This document shows positions 25,309 to 34,074 of a stretch of 64,000 nucleotides of DNA, piece by piece. Below the pieces are notes generated by a model. That model ran no database searches and was not told the origin of the DNA. It was given only the letters and a program-made list of their open reading frames with translations. The stretch is from NCBI RefSeq assembly GCF_026340255.1, contig NZ_JAPEPJ010000002.1, forward strand, positions 434,001 to 498,000. The letters run 5' to 3'. This DNA is from Streptomyces sp. NBC_01408. Lineage in GTDB: Bacteria > Actinomycetota > Actinomycetes > Streptomycetales > Streptomycetaceae. Every line of letters starts with the position of its first letter. Position 1 is the stretch's first letter. A program made the position numbers and the translations under genes.

Positions 25309-25785
25309 ATGACCATCAAGGACATCGGGCCGGAGCCTCAGAGCTTCGATCTGGAGAAGGCGACGCTCGAGAACACGAACTATCGCGCCGTCGCCTGGTC
25401 TGGGAAGTACCTTCAGCTGACCCTCATGTCGATCCCGGTGGGTGAGGACATCGGCTTGGAGGCGCACCCGGAGACTGACCAATTTCTACGACTCGACGCA
25501 GGCCGGGGCCGCGTCCAGATGGGCCGCGCGAAGGATCGACTCGACTTCGACCAGGAGGTCGAGGATGGTTGGGCCATCTTCGTACCCGCCGGTACTTGGC
25601 ACAACGTCACCAACATCGGTGACGAGACCCTGCAGCTCTACGCCGTATACGCACCGGTCCATCACGCGTCGGGCAAGATCCATGCGACAGCCGCCGACGC
25701 GGAGCGCGACGAGGACTCAGGCGGCGACGAGCCGGCGAGCTGGTCGGCCCAGCCTGACCAGCAGCCATCGGACGAGCACGCCTGA
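25309..25785 (+). CDS. Cupin-domain protein
   Basis: 158 residues from the ATG at 25309, after GGGAGAGAAGT. One small cupin barrel (about 35-115) has GEDIGLEAHPETDQFLRLDAG as motif 1 and VPAGTWHNVTN as motif 2, with His and Glu ligands for a metal. The C-terminal 40 residues are acidic and probably disordered. Close relatives are annotated as mannose-6-phosphate-isomerase-like cupins of unknown function in actinobacteria. It looks intact and stands alone. Confidence 0.8.
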   Translation: MTIKDIGPEPQSFDLEKATLENTNYRAVAWSGKYLQLTLMSIPVGEDIGLEAHPETDQFLRLDAGRGRVQMGRAKDRLDFDQEVEDGWAIFVPAGTWHNVTNIGDETLQLYAVYAPVHHASGKIHATAADAERDEDSGGDEPASWSAQPDQQPSDEHA

Positions 25786-26218
25786 CCAGCGAGGGCTTAT
25801 CGCGACAGTAGTTCCTGGCCCCGAGGCGAGCTGGGAGAATCACGATCTTCCCTTCCGCCCGACACCCATCTGGCCGCTGTCGACCGCTTCGAAGGGTTGG
25901 GGCACGTCTTTCGCGGTAGTGCCTGGGAAGCGGCCTGAGGCTGGCGTCAGCCTGCGTGCAGCCTCGACCGTTCGTTCTCCGGTGCAAAAGCGTTCCAAGA
26001 AGGCCGATGCCACGCTCTCCCCGTCCGAGCTGGACGACGAGATTGCCAAGGCCGCGCGCTCTTGCCCCGGGTGCCGCAGCTGTCACCGCCCACCCGATGC
26101 TCCTGTAGATCCACATGCCGAGGAACAGGCCCAGCCGTGGGCCGGCATGCAGGTGACGTCAGGCTGTTTCAGTATGGAAGTCGGGTCGGACGTGTCTCTG
26201 TCCACGGAGGTGAGTGCG
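25786..26218. other. Gene-free stretch
   Basis: Several frames are open for short distances but none shows a family pattern or a convincing start. A relic too decayed to name is possible. Confidence 0.35.
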
Positions 26219-26557
26219 ATGACGCTTCCCGCGCGGCTCCGGACCGGTGGCCCGATGGAGCCGGACGCGTTCTTCGGCCGCACGCACCAGTTACTGGGTT
26301 TGCCATGGGCGCGGCAGGCGCCGGTCCGGCCGATGCGGGTACCAGACCTGCTCCCAGCGGGCATTGCCAGGCCCCACGCGTTCAACGGCCGGCACCGTGG
26401 TCAGGAGCCGAAGCTGTCCCTGGCAGCGGCCGGGATCGGGATCGACCGCAGCGCGTGGGAACAGGCCCCGATCTCCTCAGGCTGCAGGGAGCGGGGCCGT
26501 GCCCAGCGGGCGGTGCGCCGGGCAAGGGTCAGCGCGACCACCTGGGTACCGCGATGA
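26219..26557 (+). CDS. Hypothetical short protein coupled to the PfkB kinase gene
   Basis: 112 codons from the ATG at 26219, preceded by a strong ribosome site GGAGGTGA at 26207-26214. Its stop overlaps the kinase ATG (ATGA at 26554-26557), which suggests coupled translation. Third codon positions are GC-rich. The opening MTLPARLRTGGPMEPDAF faintly recalls the start of Streptomyces Hsp20 proteins, but the alpha-crystallin body is not present. It may be a decayed small heat-shock gene or an unrecognised small protein. Confidence 0.4.
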   Translation: MTLPARLRTGGPMEPDAFFGRTHQLLGLPWARQAPVRPMRVPDLLPAGIARPHAFNGRHRGQEPKLSLAAAGIGIDRSAWEQAPISSGCRERGRAQRAVRRARVSATTWVPR

Positions 26558-27597
26558 GGACGGCCACGACGCCGGACCCCACCACAGGCAGGACTACCGA
26601 CGGTGCAGGAGGATCGGAGAGTGCGGCCAAGCCGTCGATCCTCACCTTGACGATGAATCCTGCGGTCGATCTCTGCTGGGAGGTCGGGCACCTGGAGGGC
26701 ATCGGCAAGAACCGCGCCCGGGTCAGGTCGGTGGCCGCCGGGGGTGGAGGGATCAACGTCGCCCGTCATGTCGTGCGGCTCGGAGGACGAGCCACCGCCG
26801 TCCACACCGCCGGAGGCGAGGTCGGCCTGCGCCTGAACCGGCTGCTGGACGAAGAGGGCATCGACCACGTCGCCGTCGACATCGACGACGACACCCGCGA
26901 AGCACTCGTGCTGTTCGAGGCCGAATCGCGCCGCGGCTACCACATCGTGCCACCCGGCCCGCACCTGCACGACCACGAGGGGCGGCGATCCCTGGATGCG
27001 CTGGAGCGGGCCGTTGGCGGTTGCCCGTACGTCGTGGCCAGTGGCAGCCTGCCCGGCGGCTTGCCCGACGACTTCTACGCGGCCGTCTCCCGCCGCGTCA
27101 GGGAAGCCGGATCCCGACTGGTCCTGGACACCTCCGGGCCGGCGCTTCGCGGAGCGCTCGCGGAGGGCGTGTTCCTGCTCAGGTGCAACCGCACAGAGGC
27201 CGAGAGCCTGACCGGCCGGCCGGTCCGCGGCTTCGACGACGCCCGGGTCCTCAACGAGCACCTGCTCACCACGGGGGCCGCCGAGATCGCCGTCACCACC
27301 CTCGGAGAACTGGGCGCACTGTGCTCGACCGGCCACGGCCACACCGAGCTCTACGCGCCACCGCTGCCCGGCGAGCCCCTGAGCGACGCCGGGGCAGGAG
27401 ACAGCATGGTCGCCGCCCTCATCACACAGCTGGCCGCCGGGGACGATCCCGTCAGCGCCTCCGCACTGGGGGTGGCCGCAGCCGCCGCAGCGATGCTCAC
27501 CCCCAGCACCGAACCCTTCGACCTGGACCTGGCCCGATCCCTCTGCTCCCAGGTGAGGACCGGGTTCCAGACCGATGCTCGACGCCGGGGCGTTTGA
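26554..27597 (+). CDS. pfkB: PfkB-family sugar-phosphate kinase (1-phosphofructokinase-like)
   Basis: 347 residues from the ATG at 26554. After a 25-residue variable N-terminus come LTMNPAVDLCW, the substrate Gly motif GGGGINVARHVVRLGG (about 60-75), and the C-terminal PfkB signature GEPLSDAGAGDSMVAALI (about 265-285) with the catalytic Asp. These place it with hexose-phosphate kinases such as 1-phosphofructokinase, 6-phosphofructokinase 2 and tagatose-6-phosphate kinase. A PfkB gene is part of the mycobacterial DosR regulon, in keeping with the other stress genes here. It appears intact. Confidence 0.85.
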   Translation: MRTATTPDPTTGRTTDGAGGSESAAKPSILTLTMNPAVDLCWEVGHLEGIGKNRARVRSVAAGGGGINVARHVVRLGGRATAVHTAGGEVGLRLNRLLDEEGIDHVAVDIDDDTREALVLFEAESRRGYHIVPPGPHLHDHEGRRSLDALERAVGGCPYVVASGSLPGGLPDDFYAAVSRRVREAGSRLVLDTSGPALRGALAEGVFLLRCNRTEAESLTGRPVRGFDDARVLNEHLLTTGAAEIAVTTLGELGALCSTGHGHTELYAPPLPGEPLSDAGAGDSMVAALITQLAAGDDPVSASALGVAAAAAAMLTPSTEPFDLDLARSLCSQVRTGFQTDARRRGV

Positions 27598-27707
27598 CCC
27601 TGCCCACCCCCGTCACCGCGTCGGGGCGGGGCGCTGCCGGTGATGCTGAGCGACGCCAGTGCCGGCCTCGTGATGCGAGCGGGCCTGCGGTTGGGAAGAC
27701 TGGAAGC

Positions 27708-27908
27708 ATGGTGACCAAGGCAGTGCTTGAGGGCGGCCCGGACGATCTGCCCGAGCGGATCGTTCCGATCTCCGACCCCGGACAAGACCTGAAGATTCCG
27801 CACCGCGGCGGGTACGAGCATTTCAAGATCACGTCGCGGCACCAGGACAGCCCGGAGGGACAACTGGCGGTCTACGAATGGTGGGAACGGACAGAGATCG
27901 CCGAATGA
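27708..27908 (+). CDS. DUF5988-family small protein
   Basis: 66 residues from the ATG at 27708 (GGAAGC just before). VLEGGPDDLPERIVP, IPHRGGYEHFKIT and YEWWERTEIAE match the small actinobacterial DUF5988 family over its whole length. No signal peptide or membrane segment. Function is unknown. It starts about 110 bp after the PfkB gene on the same strand and could share its transcript. Confidence 0.75.
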   Translation: MVTKAVLEGGPDDLPERIVPISDPGQDLKIPHRGGYEHFKITSRHQDSPEGQLAVYEWWERTEIAE

Positions 27909-28199
27909 AACGGACGGTCAAGGACGCTCGGCCTGTACCTCACCACGGCGGCCGATATGCGCGGGCCGACACCGCATGGTGTGCGGGATCGCCAGCCTCG
28001 ATCCAGTCCACCCGCTCCCCAACGACTTCCGTCCTTCTGGTACTTCGCGACCGGCTTCCAGCCACTGCCGCTCAAAGCAGCACAGGAATCGTCTGCCCCC
28101 TCCATTGCCCTCTTGGTAGCCCGACCCTAAAGGGGGGCCCGGCCTTCGGAGCCAACATGACTCGGGCGATGGGACGAGCAGAGGAAGCCTGTGATCGGC

Positions 28200-28325
28200 G
28201 TCAGTGGCATCGATGCTTTCCTGGACGTGGGGCTCGTGGAACGCGTCGGCCGCGAACACGGCGGGGAGTGTCCGATGCAGATGACGGTCGCGGTCAGTGA
28301 CGGGACGGCCGTATGGGCCTTCCGG
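28200..28325 (+). pseudogene. Class II glutamine amidotransferase, C-terminal fragment
   Basis: Codons reading DVGLVERVGREHGGECPMQM then TVAVSDGTAVWAFR match the late region of YafJ/EgtC-like class II glutamine amidotransferases (..VGREHGVEHPVQMTVA..LWAFRYSSEG). The match stops at WAFR, near 28325, where a kdpD relic on the other strand begins. The catalytic N-terminal Cys region is absent. About 290 bp before it hold no recognisable gene. Confidence 0.55.
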
Positions 28326-28345
28326 GGTAGGCGGATCCCCGTGGG

Positions 28346-29169
28346 TGAGACCGTCGCTCGGTATGACATGCAGGGCCAGCAGTTCACTGCCGGGGATGCG
28401 GGCGGTGACCCGGGCGGCGCGGCGGGTCAGGGTGTCGCCCTCGGGGGCCGCCGGTCAGGGCGACCATGATGCGCTCGCGGGTCTCCCAGGGAGTGGTGAT
28501 GCCATGCTCGGCGCGGTAGCGCTGCAGGCCTTCCTCGACTCGGTCGGCGAGCCACAGCAGGGCGAGTTCACGTAGGGCGGTGAGGTTGCCGACGCGGAAG
28601 TAGTGGGTGAGGGCGGCCTCGATGCGGTCTGACGGGTAGATCTCGCCGTGCAGCATGCGCCGGCGCAGCAGTTCGGGCGGCAGGTCCACCAGTTCGATCT
28701 GGTCCGCGCGGCGTGCCACCTCGTCGGGCAGGGTCTCGCGCTGCGGGACACCGGTGATCTGCCGGACCACGTCGCCCAGGGACTCCAAGTGCTGGACGTT
28801 GACGGTGGTGACGACGTCGATCCCCGCGTCGAGGAGTTCCTCGACGCCCTGCCAGCGCTTGCCATGGCGCGAGCCGGGCACGTTGGTGTGGGCCAGTTCG
28901 CCGACCAGGGCCACCTGAGGACGGCGGGCGAGCACAGCGTCCAGGTCCATCTCGGTGAACGTCGCCCCGCGGTACTCCATGGTGCTCCGGGGAATGGCCT
29001 CCAGCCCCTCGGCGAGGGCGGCGGCGGGCCGTCGCCCGTGCGGCTCGACGAACCCGACGACCACGTCAGAACCGGCTGCGGCCAGGCGCTGCCCCTCCTC
29101 GAGCATGGTGTACGTCTTTCCCACCCCCGGGGCGGCCCCGAGGTAGATCCGCAATCGCCCACGCGCCAT
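28346..29169 (-). pseudogene. kdpD: KdpD sensor kinase, truncated and frameshifted
   Basis: From the ATG at 29169 the KdpD N-terminal domain is intact: RIYLGAAPGVGKTYTMLEEG (Walker A), VVGFVEPHGR, LAHTNVPGSRHGKRWQGVEE and TTVNVQHLESL. After ERIMVALTGGP a five-base G run (28443-28447, plus strand) appears to hold one extra base. The family text continues in the shifted frame (EGDTLTRRAARVTARIPG, ELLALHVIPSDGL) to about 28346 and then ends. Normal KdpD is about 850 residues; the USP remainder, membrane and kinase domains are missing, and no kdpFABC genes are present. Confidence 0.85.
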
Positions 29170-29233
29170 CGCCGGGCTCCTGCCCGCTCGTCACACCCCC
29201 CTCGGCCCCCGCAATCCCATGGTGCGCCCAACC

Positions 29234-29277
29234 GCGATCCCGCGCGCAATCCGCGCGCAATCCGCGCGCGGGATCGC
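29234..29277. terminator. Hairpin with 14-bp arms
   Basis: GCGATCCCGCGCGC at 29234-29247 and its perfect complement at 29264-29277 flank a 16-nt spacer that itself repeats AATCCGCGCGC. It lies upstream of the kdpD relic and downstream of the small membrane ORF on the minus strand, so it could end the latter. Confidence 0.45.
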
Positions 29278-29401
29278 CGGTCAGATGCCCCTGACGCGAG
29301 AAACTGCTGCTCTCGGCGGCACGGCTTCCCCACGCGCGGTGTCGAGGACTACGGCGAGGCAGCGAGCCGGACCGTCGTCCCCGCGGACCTGGTTCGGGGG
29401 C

Positions 29402-29611
29402 TCAGCCTCCTTGGCCGGTGCCTCTCGGACGCTGCGCACGCGTGACCAGCACCAGGGCGAACAGCAACACCACGGTGCCGGGCATGGTGAAGACAGTGCG
29501 GTAGGCCGGCTCGACCGCGACGAGTCCGATCAGCTGGATGCCCAGCGCGATGGCGATCAGGAGCTGCGCCCAGAGGTGCTCGTCCGGGGAACGGAACGCA
29601 TCCATCGCCAT
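29402..29611 (-). CDS. Small two-helix membrane protein or fragment
   Basis: 69 codons from an ATG at 29611 to a stop at 29402. Two hydrophobic segments, QLLIAIALGIQLIGLVAVE and VFTMPGTVVLLFALVLVT, are separated by a short loop; the tail is basic. It abuts the DUF2254 fragment head to head, so it may itself be the surviving end of a longer gene. I do not recognise the family. Confidence 0.4.
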   Translation of the reverse strand: MAMDAFRSPDEHLWAQLLIAIALGIQLIGLVAVEPAYRTVFTMPGTVVLLFALVLVTRAQRPRGTGQGG

Positions 29612-29667
29612 GCGGCACACGACGGGGCTTCCGTGCCGCCTGCCGGTCCGGTGACCCCCATCCGGTC

Positions 29668-30343
29668 CGAACCCGGCGGGGTCATCCAGGCGTTCGACGC
29701 GGCGGGGCTGATCGCCGCCGCCGTCCGCCACGACTGCGTCCTCGTACTGGCCCACCAGGTCGGCGACTTCGTGCCGCCCGGCACCACCCTCGTCGAGGCC
29801 CACGGCTCCGCGCGGACGCCCGACCCACGCAGGGTGGCCGGGCTCGTCGCCCTCGGAACCGAGCGCACCATCGAGCAGGATCCCGCCTTCGCCCTGCGCA
29901 TCCTCGTCGACATCGCCATCCGTGCCCTCTCCCCCGCCGTGAACGACCCCACGACCGCCGTGCAGGTGCTCAACCACATCGACACGTTCCTGCACGTGGT
30001 CGGCCGTGTCCGGTTCCGCGGCCGGTACGTGCTCGCCGACGACCGGGGCCGGCCGCGACTGGTGGTGCCGGGCCGCAGCTGGGAGGACTACCTCCGGGTC
30101 GGCGTCACCGAGATCCGCGAGTACGGAGCCACGTCCCTCCAGGTGTGCAGGCGGCTCCGCGCGCTGCTGGAGGACCTGCTGGAGACCCAGCCGACCGAGC
30201 ATCTGCCGGCCGTACGCGCCGAGCTCGTTCTCCTCGACGAATCCGTCCGGCGGACGTTCACCGACTCTGCCCGCCGCGCAAGTGCGCAGACCGCCGACCG
30301 GCAGGGCATCGGCGGTGGACGGCCTCCCCGGAGCGGGCATTAA
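29668..30343 (+). pseudogene. DUF2254 membrane protein, C-terminal soluble part only
   Basis: The frame from about 29668 reads GGVIQAFDAAGL, VLVLAHQVGDFVPPGTTL, ERTIEQDPAFALRILVDIA and ALSPAVNDPTTAVQVLNHID, which is the conserved C-terminal region of DUF2254 predicted membrane proteins, to a stop at 30343. The three or four N-terminal membrane helices are missing and no start with a ribosome site is visible at the break, so this is a 5'-truncated relic. Confidence 0.75.
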
Positions 30344-30628
30344 GGGCGGATCAACGGAGCCTTAAGGCTTCCTGTGGCCCTCTCGTCTCCGCGTCGATGA
30401 AGACGATCGACACGAGCGCTGCACGCGTCGATCACCATCACCGGCGGGGCTTCCACCTGCGTCTTCGAACGTGCTGCGTGTGCCTCGAGCCACCGTTGAA
30501 AATGCCACGCGGCACCCGAGACCTCCTCACCGCTGGATTTGTCATGCCGCGACAAGGACTGAACTGGCGTGTGACGTCGGGCGTATGCAGGACGAGGGGG
30601 ACAGCGTCCATCGGATTGAGGAGTGTCA

Positions 30629-31306
30629 ATGTCGCGGAAACGGACTGTGAGTGTGAGGAAGAAGCTCGTGCTCTCTCTCGCCACGGGAGCCCTGGTGACC
30701 GGAGGGGTCGTCACCACGGTGGCGACCGGCAATGCCTCCGTCCCCGACGTCGTGTGTCCGGGGTCGACGGTGACGTTGTCGGGCGAGGCGGGTGCGCCGG
30801 CGGCAACCAGCGGGACGTTCCCGGTGGGGACGAAGCTGAAGGTGACGAACCTGGACAACGGTCAGGCGACGACGGTGACGGTGAACGGCCCGTCGGGCAG
30901 CTGCGTCCTGCTGAACAACGCGGCCTTCGACAAGGTGCGGGAGCCGGGCAAGAACCTGATCCGACGGGCGCGCATCGAGCGCGTGGGTGGCGGCGACGCG
31001 CCGGCCGGTGCGACAGGTCCGTCCGGTGCGGCGGGTGGACAGGCGCCGCCGGCCACCGGGGAGGTGGTGTGTCCGGGGTCGACGGTGACGCTGTCGGGCG
31101 AGGCGGGTGCGCCGGCGGCAACCAGCGGGACGTTCCCGGTGGGGACGAAGCTGAAGGTGACGAACCTGGACAACGGTCAGGCGACGACGGTGACGGTGAA
31201 CGGCCCGTCGGGCAGCTGCGTCCTGCTGAACAACGCGGCCTTCGACAAGGTGCGGGAGCCGGGCAAGAACCTGATCCGACGGGCGCGCATCGAGCGCATG
31301 CGCTGA
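30629..31306 (+). CDS. Secreted protein with two near-identical double-psi-barrel-like repeats
   Basis: 225 residues from the ATG at 30629, preceded by TGAGGAG. A Sec signal peptide (KKLVLSLATGALVTGGVVTT, cut near ATGNA) is followed by two 77-residue repeats joined by a Gly/Ala/Pro linker. Each repeat has VCPGSTVTL, FPVGTKLKVTNLDNGQ, VNGPSGSC and LLNNAAFDKVREPG, a layout like the RlpA/expansin double-psi beta barrel, with two Cys per unit. The Asp pair typical of catalytic RlpA is not evident, so a binding role (wall or glycan) is more likely; this is inference. The DNA repeats differ by one base, so the duplication is recent or under gene conversion. Confidence 0.75.
   Translation: MSRKRTVSVRKKLVLSLATGALVTGGVVTTVATGNASVPDVVCPGSTVTLSGEAGAPAATSGTFPVGTKLKVTNLDNGQATTVTVNGPSGSCVLLNNAAFDKVREPGKNLIRRARIERVGGGDAPAGATGPSGAAGGQAPPATGEVVCPGSTVTLSGEAGAPAATSGTFPVGTKLKVTNLDNGQATTVTVNGPSGSCVLLNNAAFDKVREPGKNLIRRARIERMR
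30752..31297 (+). repeat. Tandem 231-bp duplication inside the DPBB-like gene
   Basis: Units 30752-30982 and 31067-31297 lie at a fixed 315-bp offset. By eye they differ at one position only (ACGTTG against ACGCTG). The 84-bp linker between them is not repeated. Confidence 0.9.
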
Positions 31307-31371
31307 GCGACCGGAGCCGATTCGGTCCGTTGGACCTATGGCGGCAGCGGCGGTCCTTGGGCCTGGCCTAG

Positions 31372-32263
31372 GAGTTGTCGTCAAAGTGTCACGCCCACAT
31401 CAGGAGCGATGCGAGGGTGACGGCTGCTTGGTAGGACTGGGCAGTCTTGTCGTACCGGGTGGCGATGCCGCGCCACTGCTTGAGGCGGTTGAAGCACCGT
31501 TCCACGACGTTGCGGCGCTTGTAGACCTGCTTGTCGAAGACGGGCGGGCGGCCGCCCCGGCTCCCGCGCCGGGCCCGGTTGCGGACCTGGTCGGACCGCT
31601 CCGGAATGGTGTGGGCGATGCCCCGGCGTCGCAGCCAGGTCCGGATCGCCTTCGAGCTGTAGCCCTTGTCGCCGATGACGTGGCCGGGCCGCATCCGCGG
31701 CCGGCCCGGTCCCGTTCGAGGCACCCGTATCGCGTCCATCACGGCGGTGAACTGGGTGCAGTCGTTGGTGTTCCCGCCGGTCAGGACGAAGGCCAGGGGC
31801 CGGCCCAAGCCGTCGCAGGCCAGGTGGATCTTGCTGGTCAGCCCGCCGCGGGACCGGCCGAGGGCCGGGCTGCGGAGCCCCCTTTTCGGGCTCCGGCCGC
31901 GTGCTGGTGGGCACGGACGATGCTGGAATCCACCGACACCAGCCACTCGATATCGCCCGCGGCATCCGCTTGCGCCTGGGCTGCCCGGAGCATCCGCTCA
32001 AAGGTCCCGTCCGCCGCCCACCTGCGGAAACGGGTGTGGAGGCTGGCCCACGACCCGTACCTCTCAGGCACGTCCCGCCATGCGACCCCGGTCCGGAACT
32101 TCCACACGATCCCGTTGAGAACCGTCCGGTCATCCAGCCTCGGCCGCCCGAAAACAGGCCGGGGCAACAGCGGTTGCACGAGTTCCCACTCGGCATCGGA
32201 CAGTTCATGGCGACGTATCACGACACCATGATCCACAACCCAAGATCACTTTGACGACAGGCC
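31372..32263 (-). mobile_element. IS427-like IS5-family insertion sequence
   Basis: 892 bp. Left end GAGTTGTCGTCAAAG is an imperfect inverted repeat of the right end CTTTGACGACAGGC. CTAG at 31368-31371 and at 32264-32267 forms a target duplication, as usual for the IS427 group. Inside are two overlapping transposase frames. It inserted between the DPBB-like gene and the LuxR regulator, 19 bp from the regulator's stop. Confidence 0.85.
31389..32236 (-). CDS. IS427-like transposase in two frames (programmed frameshift)
   Basis: Frame A (32236-31838) starts MDHGVVIRRHELSDAEW, holds the DUF4096 domain and the first catalytic Asp in VSVDSSIVRAH. Frame B (to 31389) carries HLACDGLGRPLAFVLTGG, VIGDKGYSSKA (second Asp) and RNVVERCFNRLKQWRG (Glu). 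The frames meet at an AAAAGGGGG run (minus-strand reading; 31878-31886), where a -1 slip joins ARK to GLRSPALGRSRGG. Only the fusion has the full DDE triad. Motifs are complete, so it is probably functional. Confidence 0.85.
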
Positions 32264-32282
32264 CTAGGACCGCCCAGCCCCT

Positions 32283-33452
32283 TCACCATCGGTCGGTGGC
32301 CCCAGGACTCCTCTGCGCTGGCGCGGGCTCGGCCGCGGTGAACCAACCGTGCGTTCCCATGGTGCGACCGTTCTCGATGTCCGGCTGGTAGTGGTTGAAG
32401 TAGAGGAGCCGGAGAAGCCTCCCCCGACTGTTCGTCCCGGTCTTGTCGAACACCTTCTTGAGGTGATCCCTCACGGTGTGCGGGGATATCCCGAGCCGTT
32501 TGGTGATGTCGGTGTCGGACATTCCGTAGGTGACCAGCTGGGCGATCTGCCGTTCTCGCAGGGTGAGGCCGTACACATCCATCATGATTCCGACGATGTG
32601 CTCGGGACTGCTGGGCTGGATCATGACAGCGACGCCGCCGTCCGCGTCCATTCGTGCGGCAGTGACGGACAGCCACCGGCCGCTCCGGCTGCGCATGCGC
32701 AGGGAGGCATCGCCCGTCATGCGGGCCCTGCTGTGCGCGTGAAGTACGGGCTGCGGAAGCGAGGTCGACTCGGCAGGGGTTCCGACCAGCTGCTCCAGCC
32801 ACAGGTGCCCGGCTGGGGTGACCCTGTCGAGCTCGCCGCCGGGGTGGAACATCAACAGGCCTGGCGCGGACGGAAGTTCAGAGTCCGCGGCGACGGCGTC
32901 GTGCCGAAGGTACGCGCTGCGCAGTGCCTGGGTGACGGACGGTGCGAGCGTCGACAGGGTGGCGATCTCGCCGTCGCTGAACGGCGCCCGGTCGCCGCCG
33001 CGGTGCAGGACCAGCGCACCCCACACCGTGCGGCCGCTGCGCAGGAGCACACGCATCTCATCGCCCATCCCGGCCGGGCGATAGACGTCGCGGTAGCGGG
33101 AGCTGGCGTGCGGGCGGTGCCGGGTGGCCTGCCACAGGCCGGCCGCGGTCCTGTCGGATTTCACCAGACCGGGGAACTGGTTGACGTCCTCTTCGCCGTA
33201 CTCGATTTCCAGCAGCCGAGGCAGGTGGGAATGCGGCACGCCCCTGTGGTGAAAACCGCCGGTGTGCAGGAGCGTGGCCGGGTCGAGCGTCAGCCCGCAC
33301 ACACCGTCCGCTCCGACCACTGCGGGAATGATGTCGCTCACTCGGGCAAAGAGCGTCATCGGGTCTGGTAACTCCCGGCTCAGCCTCGCGATCCTCGCCT
33401 GGGCCCGGCGCAGCTCGATGCCGTTCGGTGGGGCTGGGTTCGATGGGGTCAC
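32283..33452 (-). CDS. LuxR-type regulator with GAF-like N-terminus
   Basis: 389 residues from the start at 33452. The C-terminal HTH (about 300-355) reads GLTLRERQIAQLVTYGMSD, ITKRLGISPHTVRDHLKKVF, a canonical LuxR/NarL helix-turn-helix. The N-terminal region (about 40-200) looks like a GAF sensor fold (ADGVCGLTLDPATLL, RSGRTVWGALVLHRGGD); there is no receiver domain or Walker A, so it is neither a classical response regulator nor a LAL. The ligand is unknown. It is divergent from the small secreted protein at 33580, sharing a 127-bp intergenic region, and may regulate it. Confidence 0.8.
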   Translation of the reverse strand: MTPSNPAPPNGIELRRAQARIARLSRELPDPMTLFARVSDIIPAVVGADGVCGLTLDPATLLHTGGFHHRGVPHSHLPRLLEIEYGEEDVNQFPGLVKSDRTAAGLWQATRHRPHASSRYRDVYRPAGMGDEMRVLLRSGRTVWGALVLHRGGDRAPFSDGEIATLSTLAPSVTQALRSAYLRHDAVAADSELPSAPGLLMFHPGGELDRVTPAGHLWLEQLVGTPAESTSLPQPVLHAHSRARMTGDASLRMRSRSGRWLSVTAARMDADGGVAVMIQPSSPEHIVGIMMDVYGLTLRERQIAQLVTYGMSDTDITKRLGISPHTVRDHLKKVFDKTGTNSRGRLLRLLYFNHYQPDIENGRTMGTHGWFTAAEPAPAQRSPGATDRW

Positions 33453-33579
33453 CCGGGTCTATTACCACATCACGCCGACCGGCGAAACCCCCACTTCCAG
33501 GGATCGCCTGCCTCCGGGCAGCGGCGTTAGCGTCGTTCCGCCACGACATGCGGCGCCCCTCACGTCACCTGGAGGATCC

Positions 33580-33999
33580 ATGCGCTTACGCGCTGCCGCG
33601 ACCGTACGAAACACCGTCGTCCTGCTCACGGCCCTGTTGCTCGCGCTCGCGGCGAACGTCTCCCTCGCCGCACCGCAGGCACATGCCTACAACAAGTACT
33701 GGATCACGACGTTCACCCTGACGGGCGGATACCCGAACCCGGTCTGCGGCACGAGCAACGGACACCCGTGCGGACCCAACGGCTATCTCTACGCCGGAAG
33801 CAACTACGTCTTCTGCCGGACGTGGGGAGCCGGAGTCGACGACGGCGAGGGCAACTTCAACCGCTGGTGGCTGTGGACCGACCTCGACACCCCCGCCGGC
33901 AGCCGAGGCTGGGTGTCGGCCTACTACCTGTCCGGCCAGGGGAACGATCAGGCCGACTACTGGAACGGGAGCCGCTGGGTGCCCATCCCGAACTGCTGA
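33580..33999 (+). CDS. Small secreted protein
   Basis: 139 residues from the ATG at 33580, preceded by GGAGGA. Signal peptide: VRNTVVLLTALLLALAANVS then an Ala-rich cut region near APQAHA. The mature part (about 105 residues) has four Cys and many Trp/Tyr (NRWWLWTDLD, GWVSAYYLSGQGN), resembling small SH3-like secreted modules of streptomycetes. No enzyme motif. The 75-bp gap to the next secreted gene on the same strand suggests one unit. Confidence 0.7.
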   Translation: MRLRAAATVRNTVVLLTALLLALAANVSLAAPQAHAYNKYWITTFTLTGGYPNPVCGTSNGHPCGPNGYLYAGSNYVFCRTWGAGVDDGEGNFNRWWLWTDLDTPAGSRGWVSAYYLSGQGNDQADYWNGSRWVPIPNC

Positions 34000-34074
34000 C
34001 GCCGTCCGGGAGGCGGGGCGGCGCACCGTATCGCTCTCGTCTCCGTACAACACTCCACAACCAATGGGGGATCC

